Positions 25,917 through 37,400 are shown, counted from the first letter of the stretch. The stretch is DNA of 64,000 nt from an uncultured Formosa sp. (GCF_947500765.1 NZ_CANMTH010000008.1:62001-126000); one strand, 5' to 3'. Numbers and translations: made by a program. The notes: a model not told the origin generated them from the letters alone.

Positions 25917-28900
25917 ATGAGACACACGCTATTTAAAATTTTAACCCTATTCTTTATAACATTTGCCAGTGCACAAAATATTGATGTAACTGGTAGTGTT
26001 CAAGATGAAACAGGTTTCCCTATTCCGGGAGCAAACATCATTATTAAGAATACTACTATAGGTACGACCTCGGATTTCGATGGTAATTTTACCTTAAAAG
26101 GGGTTGAGGTTGGTTCGACAATTTCAATTAGTTATATAGGATATGTAACTAAAGATTTAGTGATTTCTGATAATTCTGAACTAAATATTCAATTAGGTGA
26201 AGATTTAGCACAATTAGATGAGGTAATCGTAGTAGGTTACGGTACTCAGAAAAAGAATGATGTAACTGGAGCTGTAGCTGTAGTGAGTTCTGAAACCATT
26301 GAGGCATTAAAACCAATAGATGCTACTCAAGCGTTACAAGGAACAACGGCAGGAGTTTCTGTGACTGCGCCTTCAGGTTCGCCAGGAGGAGGATATAATA
26401 TTTTAATTCGTGGTGTAAGTTCTAATGGAGATAATGAGCCTTTAGTTATTATAGATGGTTATAAAGGAGACTTAAACACGATTAACCCAAGCGATATTGA
26501 AACCTTTTCTATTCTAAAAGATGCACAAGCTGCTATTTATGGTATAGAAGGTGCCAATGGTGTGGTATTGGTTACAACTAAGTCTGGTAAAAACAATACT
26601 AAAACTAAGATTAGTTATGATGGTTATACCGGTTTTCAAGAAACTACGCGTAAATTACCATATTTAAATGCTACCGAATATGCCTTGTTATTAAACGAAA
26701 GTTATGCCGCTAATGGTGAAGATTTACCATTTCCTAATGTTAGCGGTTTAGGTACAGGTATAGATTGGCAAGAACAACTTTTTAATACTGCTCCTATTAC
26801 TAACCATAATATATCTGCATCTGGTGGTGGAGAAAATAACACCTACTACTTTGGTGGTTCTATTTTAGAACAAGATGGTATTGTGGCTAGCGACAAATCT
26901 AATTACCAAAGAGCAAATGCTAAAATTAAATTAACGTTCGATATTTTTGATAAACTTAAGTTTACAACCTCTGCAAACTATTTTAATAATAACAGAAAGA
27001 GTATTGGAGAAAATGCATTAGGGACACCTTTATTTAATGCCTTAAACTATGCGCCAACATATAGTATAGATCAGGAAGATACCTCTGGGTTTTTAGGGAA
27101 CGAAGTGGTGAATCCACTTTCTCAAATATCAAATACCTATAATAAATATTCAGGTAACTCTATAGAAGGTACATTCCAGTTAGAATATAAGCCTATAGAA
27201 GGATTAACCATTACATCTCGTATTGGTATTAAATCGTATACAGATAATGCAAAAACATTTTCTCCTATAGTAAATTACGGTTCTGGTAAAGTGTTTAATA
27301 CAGATAGAAGTAGTGTTACTCAAACTAAAAACACTAATAATTCTTATACTTGGGATACTTTTGCAACCTATAGTAAAGTGTTTGCCGAAGACCATAACAC
27401 TTCATTTACATTAGGTACAAGTGCACAACGTGCTTGGGGAGACAATTTAAGTGCAACAGGTTACGATGTGCCTAACAATTCTTGGGAATTTGCAGACATC
27501 TCTTTAGCTAACGGAATTTCTGAAGCTAAATCTACAAGTTCTTACATCTACGATTCTAGATTAACATCTTTCTTTGGAAGAGTACAATACGATTATAAAA
27601 GCAAATATTTAATTTCAGGAATGATTCGTCGTGATGGATCTTCAGATTTTGCAGCAGATAACAGATTCGATTATTTCTCTTCTGCAACTGCGGGTTGGAA
27701 AATATCTGATGAAGATTTCTTAAAAGAGGTATCGTTCTTAGATCTTTTAAAACTGAGAGCCAGTTATGGTATTCTGGGTAATAACGTAGGAGACGATTTA
27801 TATAGATCTGAATTAAGCGGAGAAGCAACATATGTTTTAGATGACGCTTTAGTAACAGGTGTAGCTAACGGAAGAATTCCAAATCCAGATGCAACTTGGG
27901 AAACTGCTGAAAAATTAGATATTGGTTTAGATGTTAATTTATTCAATAATAAACTAGAAATAGTTGCCGATTACTTTATTGAAGATAGAAATGATTTATT
28001 AATAGAAGACTTTCCAGTATCGGGTATTTTAGGTGCAGGTGCTCCTGGAGCAGGTTTACCAACTGTAAATGCAGGAACAACTCGTAATAAAGGGGTAGAG
28101 CTTTTCTTAAACTATAAACAACTTGTCTCAGATAATTTTTCTTTCGGTGTAAGTTATAACGTTACTAATATTAGTAGTGAGGTAACTGCCGTTAATAATG
28201 GTGCCGTGTCTGAAGGTGGATCTTTTAGTGTGGGACAGCCAGCCATTGCAAGAATGGAAGTAGGACAACCAATAGGGTATTTCTACGGACTTAAAACAGA
28301 TGGTATTTTTCAAAATCAAGCTGAAGTCAATGCACATCCATCACAATCAGATTTAGGTGCAACTGCTCAACCAGGAGACCTTAGATTTGTAGATGTTAAT
28401 GGCGATGGCGAAATTACTTTAGATGATAGAACCTATTTAGGTAAACCTCAAGCCGATTATATTATGGGGTTAAATTTAAGTTTCGATTATAAAAACTTCG
28501 ATTTTAGTACCTATATGTATGCCGAGTTAGGGAAAGAAACCGTACGTAACTACGAGCGTGACCAAAATAATGTAAACCGTTTAAACCTGTACTTAGATAG
28601 ATGGACAGGAGAAGGCACTAGCAATAGTGTACCAAGAACGACTACAGGAGGAACATCAAATAAATTATTCTCAGATTTTTATGTTGAAGACTCTTCTTTC
28701 TTAAGACTTCAAAATATACAATTAGGATATTCTTTATCAGACGATGTTATTCAAAAATTAGGCATCAGCAGATTTCGTTTATATGTGTCTGTAAATAATG
28801 CATTCACATTCACGAAATATAATGGTTACGATCCATCAGCAACTAGTGGAGATGCTATTGGAGGCGGAATTGACTATGGTTTTTACCCAATATCAAGACA

Positions 28901-28931
28901 ATTTATTTTAGGATTAAACCTATCTATTTAA
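25917..28931 (+). CDS. SusC-like TonB-dependent transporter of the beta-glucan locus
   Basis: The 1004-residue outer-membrane importer has a signal peptide (1-19, ending ASAQ), a carboxypeptidase-regulatory-like domain (about 22-98), the SusC plug opening LDEVIVVGYGTQKKNDVTGAV, DNEPLVIIDGYKG, ILKDAQAAIYGIEGANGV, and a barrel ending in hydrophobic residues. It lacks the STN domain of the other SusC in this window, which agrees with control by the membrane regulator upstream instead of a sigma/anti-sigma pair. Gene order SusC, SusD, binding protein, GH16 strongly suggests laminarin-type beta-1,3-glucan oligosaccharides as cargo. Confidence 0.95.
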   Translation: MRHTLFKILTLFFITFASAQNIDVTGSVQDETGFPIPGANIIIKNTTIGTTSDFDGNFTLKGVEVGSTISISYIGYVTKDLVISDNSELNIQLGEDLAQLDEVIVVGYGTQKKNDVTGAVAVVSSETIEALKPIDATQALQGTTAGVSVTAPSGSPGGGYNILIRGVSSNGDNEPLVIIDGYKGDLNTINPSDIETFSILKDAQAAIYGIEGANGVVLVTTKSGKNNTKTKISYDGYTGFQETTRKLPYLNATEYALLLNESYAANGEDLPFPNVSGLGTGIDWQEQLFNTAPITNHNISASGGGENNTYYFGGSILEQDGIVASDKSNYQRANAKIKLTFDIFDKLKFTTSANYFNNNRKSIGENALGTPLFNALNYAPTYSIDQEDTSGFLGNEVVNPLSQISNTYNKYSGNSIEGTFQLEYKPIEGLTITSRIGIKSYTDNAKTFSPIVNYGSGKVFNTDRSSVTQTKNTNNSYTWDTFATYSKVFAEDHNTSFTLGTSAQRAWGDNLSATGYDVPNNSWEFADISLANGISEAKSTSSYIYDSRLTSFFGRVQYDYKSKYLISGMIRRDGSSDFAADNRFDYFSSATAGWKISDEDFLKEVSFLDLLKLRASYGILGNNVGDDLYRSELSGEATYVLDDALVTGVANGRIPNPDATWETAEKLDIGLDVNLFNNKLEIVADYFIEDRNDLLIEDFPVSGILGAGAPGAGLPTVNAGTTRNKGVELFLNYKQLVSDNFSFGVSYNVTNISSEVTAVNNGAVSEGGSFSVGQPAIARMEVGQPIGYFYGLKTDGIFQNQAEVNAHPSQSDLGATAQPGDLRFVDVNGDGEITLDDRTYLGKPQADYIMGLNLSFDYKNFDFSTYMYAELGKETVRNYERDQNNVNRLNLYLDRWTGEGTSNSVPRTTTGGTSNKLFSDFYVEDSSFLRLQNIQLGYSLSDDVIQKLGISRFRLYVSVNNAFTFTKYNGYDPSATSGDAIGGGIDYGFYPISRQFILGLNLSI

Positions 28932-28941
28932 AACTAACAGT

Positions 28942-30414
28942 ATGAAAAAATATATAAACAAAATAACAATAAGTGCTTTTGCATGTCTATGTCTATTTGC
29001 CATTCATTCGTGTAGTGATGAGTATCTAGAAGAAGTAGATAGATATAGTATAGATTCAGAAAGTTACTTTAACTCAGAAGACGATTATTATAATGCCTTA
29101 GTCGGGGCTTACGATTTATTACAATCTACTTACTTAAATGTCATTTTAGGTGAAATCGCATCAGATAATACGTTAGCAGGAGGAGAGAGTGCTACAGATG
29201 TAACCTCTTGGCAACAAATTGACGAGATGATTCATACGCCCGTAAATAGTGAATTAAAAAACCTATGGGATTGGATGTATGCCGGAGTAAACAGAGCCAA
29301 TTTTATTTTAGAATTTCAAGATAAAACAGACTTCGACGGTAAAGAAGTTATTCTAGGTGAAACACACTTTTTAAGAGCGTATTACTACTTTGAATTAGTA
29401 AAATGGTTTGGACCTATTCCGTTAAAAGAAACACGATTCGAATTGGGAGACGAAACCGTTATTCCACGCTCTCCAGTTACAGATGTGTATGCTTTAATTG
29501 AAGCCGATTTAACCTATGCAATTGAAAACTTAAGTTATACAGCACCACAAACTGGTAGAGCAACTAAAGGATCTGCGCAAGCCCTTTTAGGAAAAGCATA
29601 TTTATACCAAGAAAAGTATACTGAAGCAGCAGAAGTTTTTGATGATCTTATTGCAAACGGCCCTTACCAATTAGTAGACGATTACGATGCTATTTTTGAA
29701 AATGATACAGAAAATAATATAGAATCTGTATTCGAAGTACAATACTCAGATGCAGAAGGTGCAGGATTCGAGTGTTTAAACTGTAGTGAAGGTAACGTTG
29801 CTGTAGGATTTAACGGAATTAGAAATTATTCTGGTCCAGTTTTCGAATCAGGATTTAGTTTTAATGTCCCAACTCAAGAAGTTGTAGACGAATTTGAAGA
29901 TGGCGATTTACGTAAAGATGTTGCGATTTTAGATATCGTATCATGGGCAGCTGCTAATGATGCAACCTATACAGAAGGATACAATCATACTGGATATTAT
30001 AACAGAAAATACCTTCCAAGAGTAGGCGATTTAAACACAGGAGATCAAAACCTTACTAACCCTAATAACTACAGAGCTATTCGTTTTGCCGATGTATTAC
30101 TTATGGCTGCAGAAGCTTATAACCGTGGTGGACTTGGCGATAGTCAAGCTCAAGTATATTTAAACAGAGTTAGAGCAAGAGCTTTTGGAGAAGCTAACGA
30201 TGTAACTGCTACAGGAACTACTCTTACTGCAGCTATTGCACACGAAAGACGTGTAGAATTAGTAGGAGAAGGACATCGTTTCTTCGATTTAGTAAGAACA
30301 GGAAGAGGAGCAGAAATAGACGGATTTGTCACTGGTAAAAACGAAGTGTTTCCTATTCCAATTGAAGAAATTCAATTTTCTAATGGAAACTGGGAACAAA
30401 ATCCAAACTATTAA
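28942..30414 (+). CDS. SusD/RagB-like glycan-binding lipoprotein of the beta-glucan locus
   Basis: The 490-residue protein has a lipobox ending IHSC (Cys24), the SusD N-terminal helical core (SYFNSEDDYYNALVGAYDLL, ETHFLRAYYYFELVKWFG) and the C-terminal RagB/SusD signature (RFADVLLMAAEAYNRGG, HERRVELVGEGHRFFDLVR). It starts 10 bases after the SusC gene and forms the lid over the transporter. It should bind beta-glucan oligosaccharides at the cell surface; specificity is inferred from the enzymes that follow. Confidence 0.95.
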   Translation: MKKYINKITISAFACLCLFAIHSCSDEYLEEVDRYSIDSESYFNSEDDYYNALVGAYDLLQSTYLNVILGEIASDNTLAGGESATDVTSWQQIDEMIHTPVNSELKNLWDWMYAGVNRANFILEFQDKTDFDGKEVILGETHFLRAYYYFELVKWFGPIPLKETRFELGDETVIPRSPVTDVYALIEADLTYAIENLSYTAPQTGRATKGSAQALLGKAYLYQEKYTEAAEVFDDLIANGPYQLVDDYDAIFENDTENNIESVFEVQYSDAEGAGFECLNCSEGNVAVGFNGIRNYSGPVFESGFSFNVPTQEVVDEFEDGDLRKDVAILDIVSWAAANDATYTEGYNHTGYYNRKYLPRVGDLNTGDQNLTNPNNYRAIRFADVLLMAAEAYNRGGLGDSQAQVYLNRVRARAFGEANDVTATGTTLTAAIAHERRVELVGEGHRFFDLVRTGRGAEIDGFVTGKNEVFPIPIEEIQFSNGNWEQNPNY

Positions 30415-30426
30415 AACTAAGAAACT

Positions 30427-32520
30427 ATGATGAAATATATAAAATATGCTTTCAGTTTAGGACTTGTTTTGCTTTTCGCAATAAGTTGTGCTGAAGACGA
30501 TAATACAGATTATGTAAATAACATTACAGCACCTACAAATGTGTCGGCTGCTGTAACTGTTACCCAAGACAATACGGGGTTGGTTACCATTACACCACTA
30601 GCAGAAGGCGCTGTAAGTTATGATGTTAGTTTTGGAAATGGATCTGACGATGTAACAGATATAACTCCAGGAGAAGGGGTATCATCTACTTACGAAGAAG
30701 GATCTTATATTGCTACCATTACAGCGGTTTCTTTAAACGGATTAACAACTTCTGCAGATCAAACGGTGGTGGTATCGTTTAAACAACCTGAGAATTTAGT
30801 GGTAACAATAGAAAACGATGCAGCCATTTCTAAACAAGTAAATGTATCTGCAACTGCAGATTATGCTACAGGTTTTGAAGTATATTTTGGTGAAGATGCC
30901 GATGCAAATCCAACACCTCTTAATATAGATGAAACCATTTCGTACCAATATCAAGATGCCGGAACGTATACTATTAAAGTGGTAGCCATGAGTGCTGCAG
31001 CAGTAACTACAGAATATTCTGAAGAGTTTGTAGTGACCGCCATTCTTCAACCTTTAGAAGCTGCACCAGTGCCAATTAGAGATCAAGCAGATGTTATTTC
31101 TATATATAGCGATAATTATACAGATCCAAGTGGTATTGATTATAACCCGAATTGGGGACAAACTACAACGTACACTCAAATTGATGTAAATGGAAATAAC
31201 ATGATTCAATACGGAGATATTACATACCAAGGAATCGATTTTAGTGGTTCTACAGTAAATGCTTCTGCAATGGAATTTATTCACGTAGATGTGTGGACCG
31301 CAAATGCAGATTTTAACGCAAAAATGTCACCAATTAGTGCAGGACCTAACGAAACTGCGGTCGAGTTAGAATTAACTCAAGATGAATGGACGTCGTTCGA
31401 TATTCCAGTATCGGTGTTTACAGAACAAAATGGAGCCTTAGATTTTTCAAATATTATTCAATTTAAGTTTGAAGGTGTCGAATCTGGAGCAGGAACTATA
31501 TTTATAGATAACCTATTCTTTTACAAAGTACCTTCTGGTATTGAAACAGGAATTGTAGGAACATGGAAATTAAGTTCGGTAGCTGGTGCTTTAGGTGTGG
31601 GTCCATCTGTGGGAGATATATCTTGGTGGAATTGTGACGATGCTTGTGTTACAGAACGTGCTTGTTATTATGATGATACGTATGTGTTTAACGAAGATGG
31701 TACATTCCAAAATGAATTTGATGGAGAAACTTGGGTAGAAAATTGGCAAGGCGGATCTAATAGTTGTGGAGCTCCTGTAGCACCACACGACGGATCTAAT
31801 GCTGCAACTTATGTATATGATGAAGATACAAACTCTATTACACTTAATGGTAAAGGTGCTTTTTTAGGATTAGCAAAAGGAACAAATTCTGGAGAATTAA
31901 CAAGTCCAGACGATGCTCCTGATTCTATTGTTTATTCAGCTACATTTTTAGATCCTAATACATTATCTGTAGTTATAGAAACCGGAACAGGTTCAGGAAC
32001 TTTTTGGCAATTTACATTGGTTAGAGAGGGCGTGGTAAGTTCGCCTTTAACGGGAACATGGCAAATGTCTCAAGAAGCAGGTTCTTTAGGCGTTGGTCCG
32101 AGTATAGGAGATGTGTCTTGGTGGAATTGTGACGATGCTTGTGTTACAGAGCGTTCTTGTTATTACGACGATGCGTATGTGTTTAGTGCAGACGGCACAT
32201 TTAAGAATGAATTTGGTGGAGAAACTTGGTTAGAAAAATGGCAAAGCGGTTTTGATGGTTGTGGAACACCTGTAGCACCATTCGACGGATCTAACGCTGC
32301 AACGTATACTTATAGCGATAATAAATTAACATTGAATGGATTAGGTGCTTATATTGGACTAGCAAAAGCAACCAATGCTGCAGAGATTTCAGATCCTGCA
32401 GATGCACCAGACTCAGTGAGCTATACTTTATCTTTTATAGATAATAACACCATTAGCGTGTCTATTGAAACAGGAACTGGGTCAGGAACATTCTGGCAAT
32501 TCAAACTGGTAAGAATCTAA
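30427..32520 (+). CDS. PKD-type surface glycan-binding lipoprotein with duplicated C-terminal domain
   Basis: The 697-residue protein has a lipobox ending AISC (Cys21). Two Ig/PKD-like domains follow (about 33-115 and 116-205), then a beta-sandwich resembling a carbohydrate-binding module (about 206-370). The C-terminus is two tandem copies of a 150-160-residue domain (about 378-533 and 545-697). Each copy has GVGPS, SWWNCDDACVTER, a CYYDD motif and SGTFWQF near its end. The position after SusD matches the surface glycan-binding proteins of laminarin loci. No catalytic signature is seen. The C-terminal domain is distantly echoed in the next gene product. It begins 12 bases after SusD. Confidence 0.85.
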   Translation: MMKYIKYAFSLGLVLLFAISCAEDDNTDYVNNITAPTNVSAAVTVTQDNTGLVTITPLAEGAVSYDVSFGNGSDDVTDITPGEGVSSTYEEGSYIATITAVSLNGLTTSADQTVVVSFKQPENLVVTIENDAAISKQVNVSATADYATGFEVYFGEDADANPTPLNIDETISYQYQDAGTYTIKVVAMSAAAVTTEYSEEFVVTAILQPLEAAPVPIRDQADVISIYSDNYTDPSGIDYNPNWGQTTTYTQIDVNGNNMIQYGDITYQGIDFSGSTVNASAMEFIHVDVWTANADFNAKMSPISAGPNETAVELELTQDEWTSFDIPVSVFTEQNGALDFSNIIQFKFEGVESGAGTIFIDNLFFYKVPSGIETGIVGTWKLSSVAGALGVGPSVGDISWWNCDDACVTERACYYDDTYVFNEDGTFQNEFDGETWVENWQGGSNSCGAPVAPHDGSNAATYVYDEDTNSITLNGKGAFLGLAKGTNSGELTSPDDAPDSIVYSATFLDPNTLSVVIETGTGSGTFWQFTLVREGVVSSPLTGTWQMSQEAGSLGVGPSIGDVSWWNCDDACVTERSCYYDDAYVFSADGTFKNEFGGETWLEKWQSGFDGCGTPVAPFDGSNAATYTYSDNKLTLNGLGAYIGLAKATNAAEISDPADAPDSVSYTLSFIDNNTISVSIETGTGSGTFWQFKLVRI
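31558..32517 (+). repeat. Intragenic tandem duplication
   Basis: Two copies of about 460-470 bases (about 31558-32025 and 32059-32517) encode the duplicated C-terminal domain. A 35-base stretch is identical between them (31621-31655 and 32116-32150), pointing to a fairly recent duplication or gene conversion. Confidence 0.85.
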
Positions 32521-32533
32521 AAAAAACTAAAAC

Positions 32534-34207
32534 ATGATGAATAACATAAAATATTACATAGGACTTTTTCTTTCGGTTGCCATGTTGTTTACAAGCTGCC
32601 AAGAAGACGATACGTCTATAGGTGACATTGTAGCGCCATCAGCTGTAACTATATCCGCAGAGATTGTAGGTGTAGATGCCGATAATCCTTACGGAGATGG
32701 TAGTGGAATAGTGAATTTCACATCTACTGCTAATGATGAAATTACATACCAATTCAATTTTGGAGATGGTAAAACAGATGTAGCACCATCTGGTGAAATT
32801 GAACATAGATTTACATCAACAGGTATTAATACCTATACCGTTGTGGTAAATGCTGTAGGTACAGGAGGTGTAAAATCAAGTACATCTATGGACGTTGAAG
32901 TGTATAGCTCTTTTTCTGATGTAGAAGCAGAAGATTTTCTATCAGGAGAATTAGTAGGAGATTCTAAAACATGGTATTGGGCAGCAGATATTCCTTTACA
33001 TGTTGGATTAGGGCCTATTGAAGATGATTACGGAAATGGAGAATTTGCTTATGAAGCTTGGTGGGGATCTATTCTTGCTTGGGATGCAGAAAAGTATTGT
33101 ATGTATAGCGATGAGTTTGTATTTACACGTACAGCAGACGGATTAACGTTCGAGCAAACTGCAGGTATTGCTTTTATTCCTGGTGCTTATGGCGATGAAA
33201 TAGGAGTGACTGGAGATACATGTTACGACGAAACTGTTGCAACAACCATGTATGGTGTTAAAGATGTATCTTTTTTACCATCCTCATCTAAAGCAGCCTT
33301 AGAAGGCACATATAACAATGAAGCCTATAGAGGAACGGCGTTCGAACTGTCTGATGGTGGATTTATGGGATGGTATGTAGGAGCAAGTTCTTACGATATT
33401 ATTTCGGTTACAGAAAACACTTTACGTGTAAGAATCATTCAACCAGGATTTGGTGCTTGGTATCAAGTATTCACATCTAGTAAACCTGTTGAAGGTGAAG
33501 TAGATTTTGAGTCAGAATTTAACGACTTAGTATGGTCAGATGAATTTGATACAGATGGTGCACCAGATGCAACAAACTGGACCTACGATACAGGTGCAGG
33601 TGGCTGGGGTAACCAAGAGTTACAAACCTATACAGACGATGCTAGTAATGTAATTGTAGAAGATGGTGTATTAAAAATTACAGCCATTAAAGATGGAGAT
33701 ACATATACGTCTGCAAGATTAAAATCTCAAGGGTTACAGTCGTTTAAATACGGACGTGTAGAGGCATATGCAAAATTACCAGCGTCTCAAGGCACATGGC
33801 CAGCAATTTGGATGTTAGGTTCTAATATCGATACCGTAGAATGGCCTTCTTGTGGAGAAATAGATATTATGGAGCAAACAGGAAGCGATAAAGAAACCTC
33901 TCTTGGTACATTCCATTGGCTAGATGCTAGTTCAAGTACAAATGCGAGTTATGGCGAAACGTTAGCAGTAAGCGATGTGTCTTCAGAATTTCATTTATAT
34001 ACTTTAGAATGGACAGCAGATCATTTAATTATTCTAGTCGATAACGAACAAGTTGTGTCTATGGATAATGCAGACAATTTACCTTTTTACGATAAGAACT
34101 TTTTTATGATTCTTAATGTTGCAATGGGCGGTACTTTAGGAGGCGATATCGATCCTGACTTTACTAACGATTCCATGGAAATAGATTACGTAAGAGTATA
34201 CCAATAA
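32534..34207 (+). CDS. GH16 endo-beta-1,3-glucanase (laminarinase) lipoprotein
   Basis: The 557-residue protein has a lipobox ending TSC (Cys22), a PKD-like domain (about 35-125; YQFNFGDGKTDVAP), a domain related to the repeated one of the preceding protein (about 135-320) and a C-terminal GH16 domain (about 325-557). The GH16 catalytic motif is GEIDIME: Glu442 nucleophile, Asp444, Glu447 acid/base. The flanking WPAIWMLG and ILNVAMGG blocks are typical of laminarinases. As a surface lipoprotein it would make the first cuts in beta-1,3-glucan. It starts 13 bases after the binding-protein gene. Confidence 0.93.
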   Translation: MMNNIKYYIGLFLSVAMLFTSCQEDDTSIGDIVAPSAVTISAEIVGVDADNPYGDGSGIVNFTSTANDEITYQFNFGDGKTDVAPSGEIEHRFTSTGINTYTVVVNAVGTGGVKSSTSMDVEVYSSFSDVEAEDFLSGELVGDSKTWYWAADIPLHVGLGPIEDDYGNGEFAYEAWWGSILAWDAEKYCMYSDEFVFTRTADGLTFEQTAGIAFIPGAYGDEIGVTGDTCYDETVATTMYGVKDVSFLPSSSKAALEGTYNNEAYRGTAFELSDGGFMGWYVGASSYDIISVTENTLRVRIIQPGFGAWYQVFTSSKPVEGEVDFESEFNDLVWSDEFDTDGAPDATNWTYDTGAGGWGNQELQTYTDDASNVIVEDGVLKITAIKDGDTYTSARLKSQGLQSFKYGRVEAYAKLPASQGTWPAIWMLGSNIDTVEWPSCGEIDIMEQTGSDKETSLGTFHWLDASSSTNASYGETLAVSDVSSEFHLYTLEWTADHLIILVDNEQVVSMDNADNLPFYDKNFFMILNVAMGGTLGGDIDPDFTNDSMEIDYVRVYQ

Positions 34208-34227
34208 TAATGTTTGTGGTTTTTTAC

Positions 34228-34258
34228 GAGGGCAGTGTTATATACAAATCCTGCCCTC
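34228..34258 (+). other. GC-rich hairpin between GH16 and phosphorylase genes
   Basis: Perfect GAGGGCAG (34228-34235) / CTGCCCTC (34251-34258) stem followed by A-rich, not T-rich, sequence. It may be an RNA-processing or attenuation point dividing the surface part of the operon from the periplasmic/cytoplasmic part. The 197-base gap holds no gene. Confidence 0.5.
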
Positions 34259-34404
34259 TAAAAAACACTTTTAAAACAAAACCCTAAATTAAATTTTACA
34301 GAAGGATATAATGTTTATATCGGTAATAAGACACCGTTATGTAGTTAAAACATTCATATAAGATTTCGAATATTTTTAAATAGCCCTTATAAATAAAACG
34401 ATTA

Positions 34405-37400
34405 ATGAAAAATACGATGCATAAAGAATCAGAAAAAAACAATAGTTCTAGTACTAATACTCCAGACACGAAATTAGTAACTCTTAATGGCGAAACATAT
34501 TATAAAATTTCGAATAGCGATAGCATGCGCCCATTTTTTATGAGCATTGTTAGCGATTCTAACCATTGGATGTTTATCTCAAGTAATGGCGGACTAACGG
34601 CAGGACGAAAAAATGCAGAATCGGCATTGTTTCCATATTATACCGATGATAAAATTACAGAATTAGCCGAGATTACAGGAAGTAAAACCATACTTCAAAT
34701 TCATATAAAAGGACAATCTATTATTTGGGAACCGTTTTCTGAAAGACAAACGGGTTTATATAAAATTACAAGAAATCTATATAAGAATAGTTACGGAAAT
34801 AAAATCGTGTTCGAAGAAGTGAATCACGATTTAAAATTAACGTTTAGATATCAATGGAATTCTAGTAATCAGTACGGATTTGTGAAAAAATCTACGCTAG
34901 AAAATCATTCAAAAAATACAATTAGTGTAACTGTTTTAGACGGACTTCAAAACCTATTACCATCAGGAGTGACTTCAGCATTACAAAATAGTAGTAGTAA
35001 TTTAGTAGATGCGTATAAGAAAAGTGAATTACAAACCGAAGTTGGTTTAGGTATTTACGCTTTAAGTGCAGTTATTGTAGATAAAGCAGAACCTAGTGAA
35101 GCTTTAAAAGCAAATATTGTATGGTCTTCAGGTTTAAATAATGCAACACATTTATTGTCTTCAAGACAATTAGATGCCTTTAGAAAACACCAAGATATTA
35201 CCGAAGAAATAGATGTAAAAGCCGAAAAAGGGGCATACTTTATTGTTTCCAATTTAAAATTAGAAACAGAATCAGAAACCGATTGGATGTTTGTAGCCAA
35301 TGTTAATCAGTCTATTTCAGATGTGGTTAAAATTTCTGAACTTATTAAAAAAGAAAAAGACATTGCAAATGTCATTCAAAAAGATATTGATGCCGGTACA
35401 AAACGTTTAATCGCATTGTCTGGCGCAGCAGATGGGTTACAAATTACTGCAGACCCGCTTACAAACATGAGACATTTTTCTAACACGCTATTTAATATTA
35501 TGCGTGGTGGAATTTTTGACGATGATTACCAGATAGAGAAAGCCGATTTTATTGCATATCTATCTAAAGCAAATACAATTGTTTTCAAACAAAATGAAAA
35601 CACTCTAAATAATTTACCAGCAGTATTTTTGTTGGACGATATAAAAAATATAGCAGAATCTAGTGAAGATCGCGATTTTAAACGTTTATGTTTAGAATAT
35701 TTACCACTTAAATTCAGTAGAAGACACGGTGACCCAAGCAGACCTTGGAATAAATTTTCTATAAATACACAAAGTGAAGTAGATGGTTCTAAAATATTGG
35801 ATTACGAAGGAAACTGGCGTGATATTTTCCAAAATTGGGAAGCGTTAGCACATGCATATCCAGAGTTTATAGAAGGGATGATTCATAAGTTTTTAAATGC
35901 GACCACTTTTGAAGGCTATAACCCATACCGTGTCACTAAAGGTGGTTTTGACTGGGAAGTGATTGAAGAAGACGATCCGTGGTCTTACATTGGGTATTGG
36001 GGAGATCATCAAATTATCTACTTATTAAAATTCTTAGAATTCATTGAAGATTATTATCCAGGTACATTAGCAAAACGCTTTAATCAAGACGTGTTTGTAT
36101 ATGCTAACGTACCGTATAAAATAAAGTCGTATTCAGACATTTTAAATAATCCGAAAGACACTATAGATTTCGATTATAAATTAAATGCAACTATAGATGA
36201 AAAACGTGCCGAATTAGGCGCAGATGGTGCTTTATTAACAGACCAAAACGCGAATATTTATCGTGTTAATTTAATAGAGAAATTACTAGCTACCGTATTA
36301 GCAAAAGTGTCTAATTTTATTCCCGAAGGTGGTATTTGGTTAAATACACAACGTCCAGAATGGAACGATGCCAATAATGCTTTGGTAGGAAATGGTGTGT
36401 CTATGGTTACGTTGTATTATTTAAGACGTTTCTTAGGATTTTTTAAAGATTTAATAGAAAAATCTGATGTAGAACATACCGAGATTTCTGAAGAGTTAAT
36501 GACGTTCTTTAACACTGTAGTGTCAACTCTAGAAGAAAATAAAAACATGCTTACAGCTGGTGTTACAGATAAAAATAGAAAAACCGTTTTAGACGGATTA
36601 GGAACAGCAGGAAGCATTTATAGAAGTACAATCTATAATTTAAGTTTCTCAAGCCAAAAAGCTTCAATATCTAAATCAGCGTTATTAGACTTTATTACGA
36701 TTACAACCACATATTTAGAACATAGTATCGATGCCAATAAACGCGACGATAATATGTATCATGCTTACAATTTAATGACGGTTAAAAATGATGATGAGGT
36801 GTCTATTTCATACCTATCAGAAATGTTAGAAGGTCAAGTTGCTGTGTTAAGTTCAGGGTATCTTTCTGCAACGCAATCTCTAAGTTTATTAGATAGTTTA
36901 AAGCACAGTGCATTATTTAGAGAAGATCAATACAGTTATATTTTATATCCGAATAAAGACTTACCGCGATTCGATCAGAAAAACAATATTCCATCAGAAA
37001 AAGTAGAGCAGTCTAACTTATTAAAAGCACTAGTACAAGATGGTAACAGACAGGTTGTAGAACAAGACTTTTTAGGACACTATCACTTTAATAGCAACTT
37101 TAATAATGCAAAAAGTTTAAATGCAGCATTAGCAGCTTTAGATAAAAAATACAAAGCATTAGTTGAAGAAGACAAAACATTAGTCTTACAAGTATTCGAA
37201 GATATTTTCGATCATAAATCGTTTACTGGGCGTTCAGGAACGTTCTTTGGTTACGAAGGTTTAGGCTCTATTTATTGGCATATGGTTTCTAAATTGTTAT
37301 TAGCCGTTCAAGAGACGTGTTTATTGGCTATAAAACATACAGAATCTGATGCAGTTATCGGACGTCTTTTAGATCATTATTACGAAATAAACGCAGGAAT

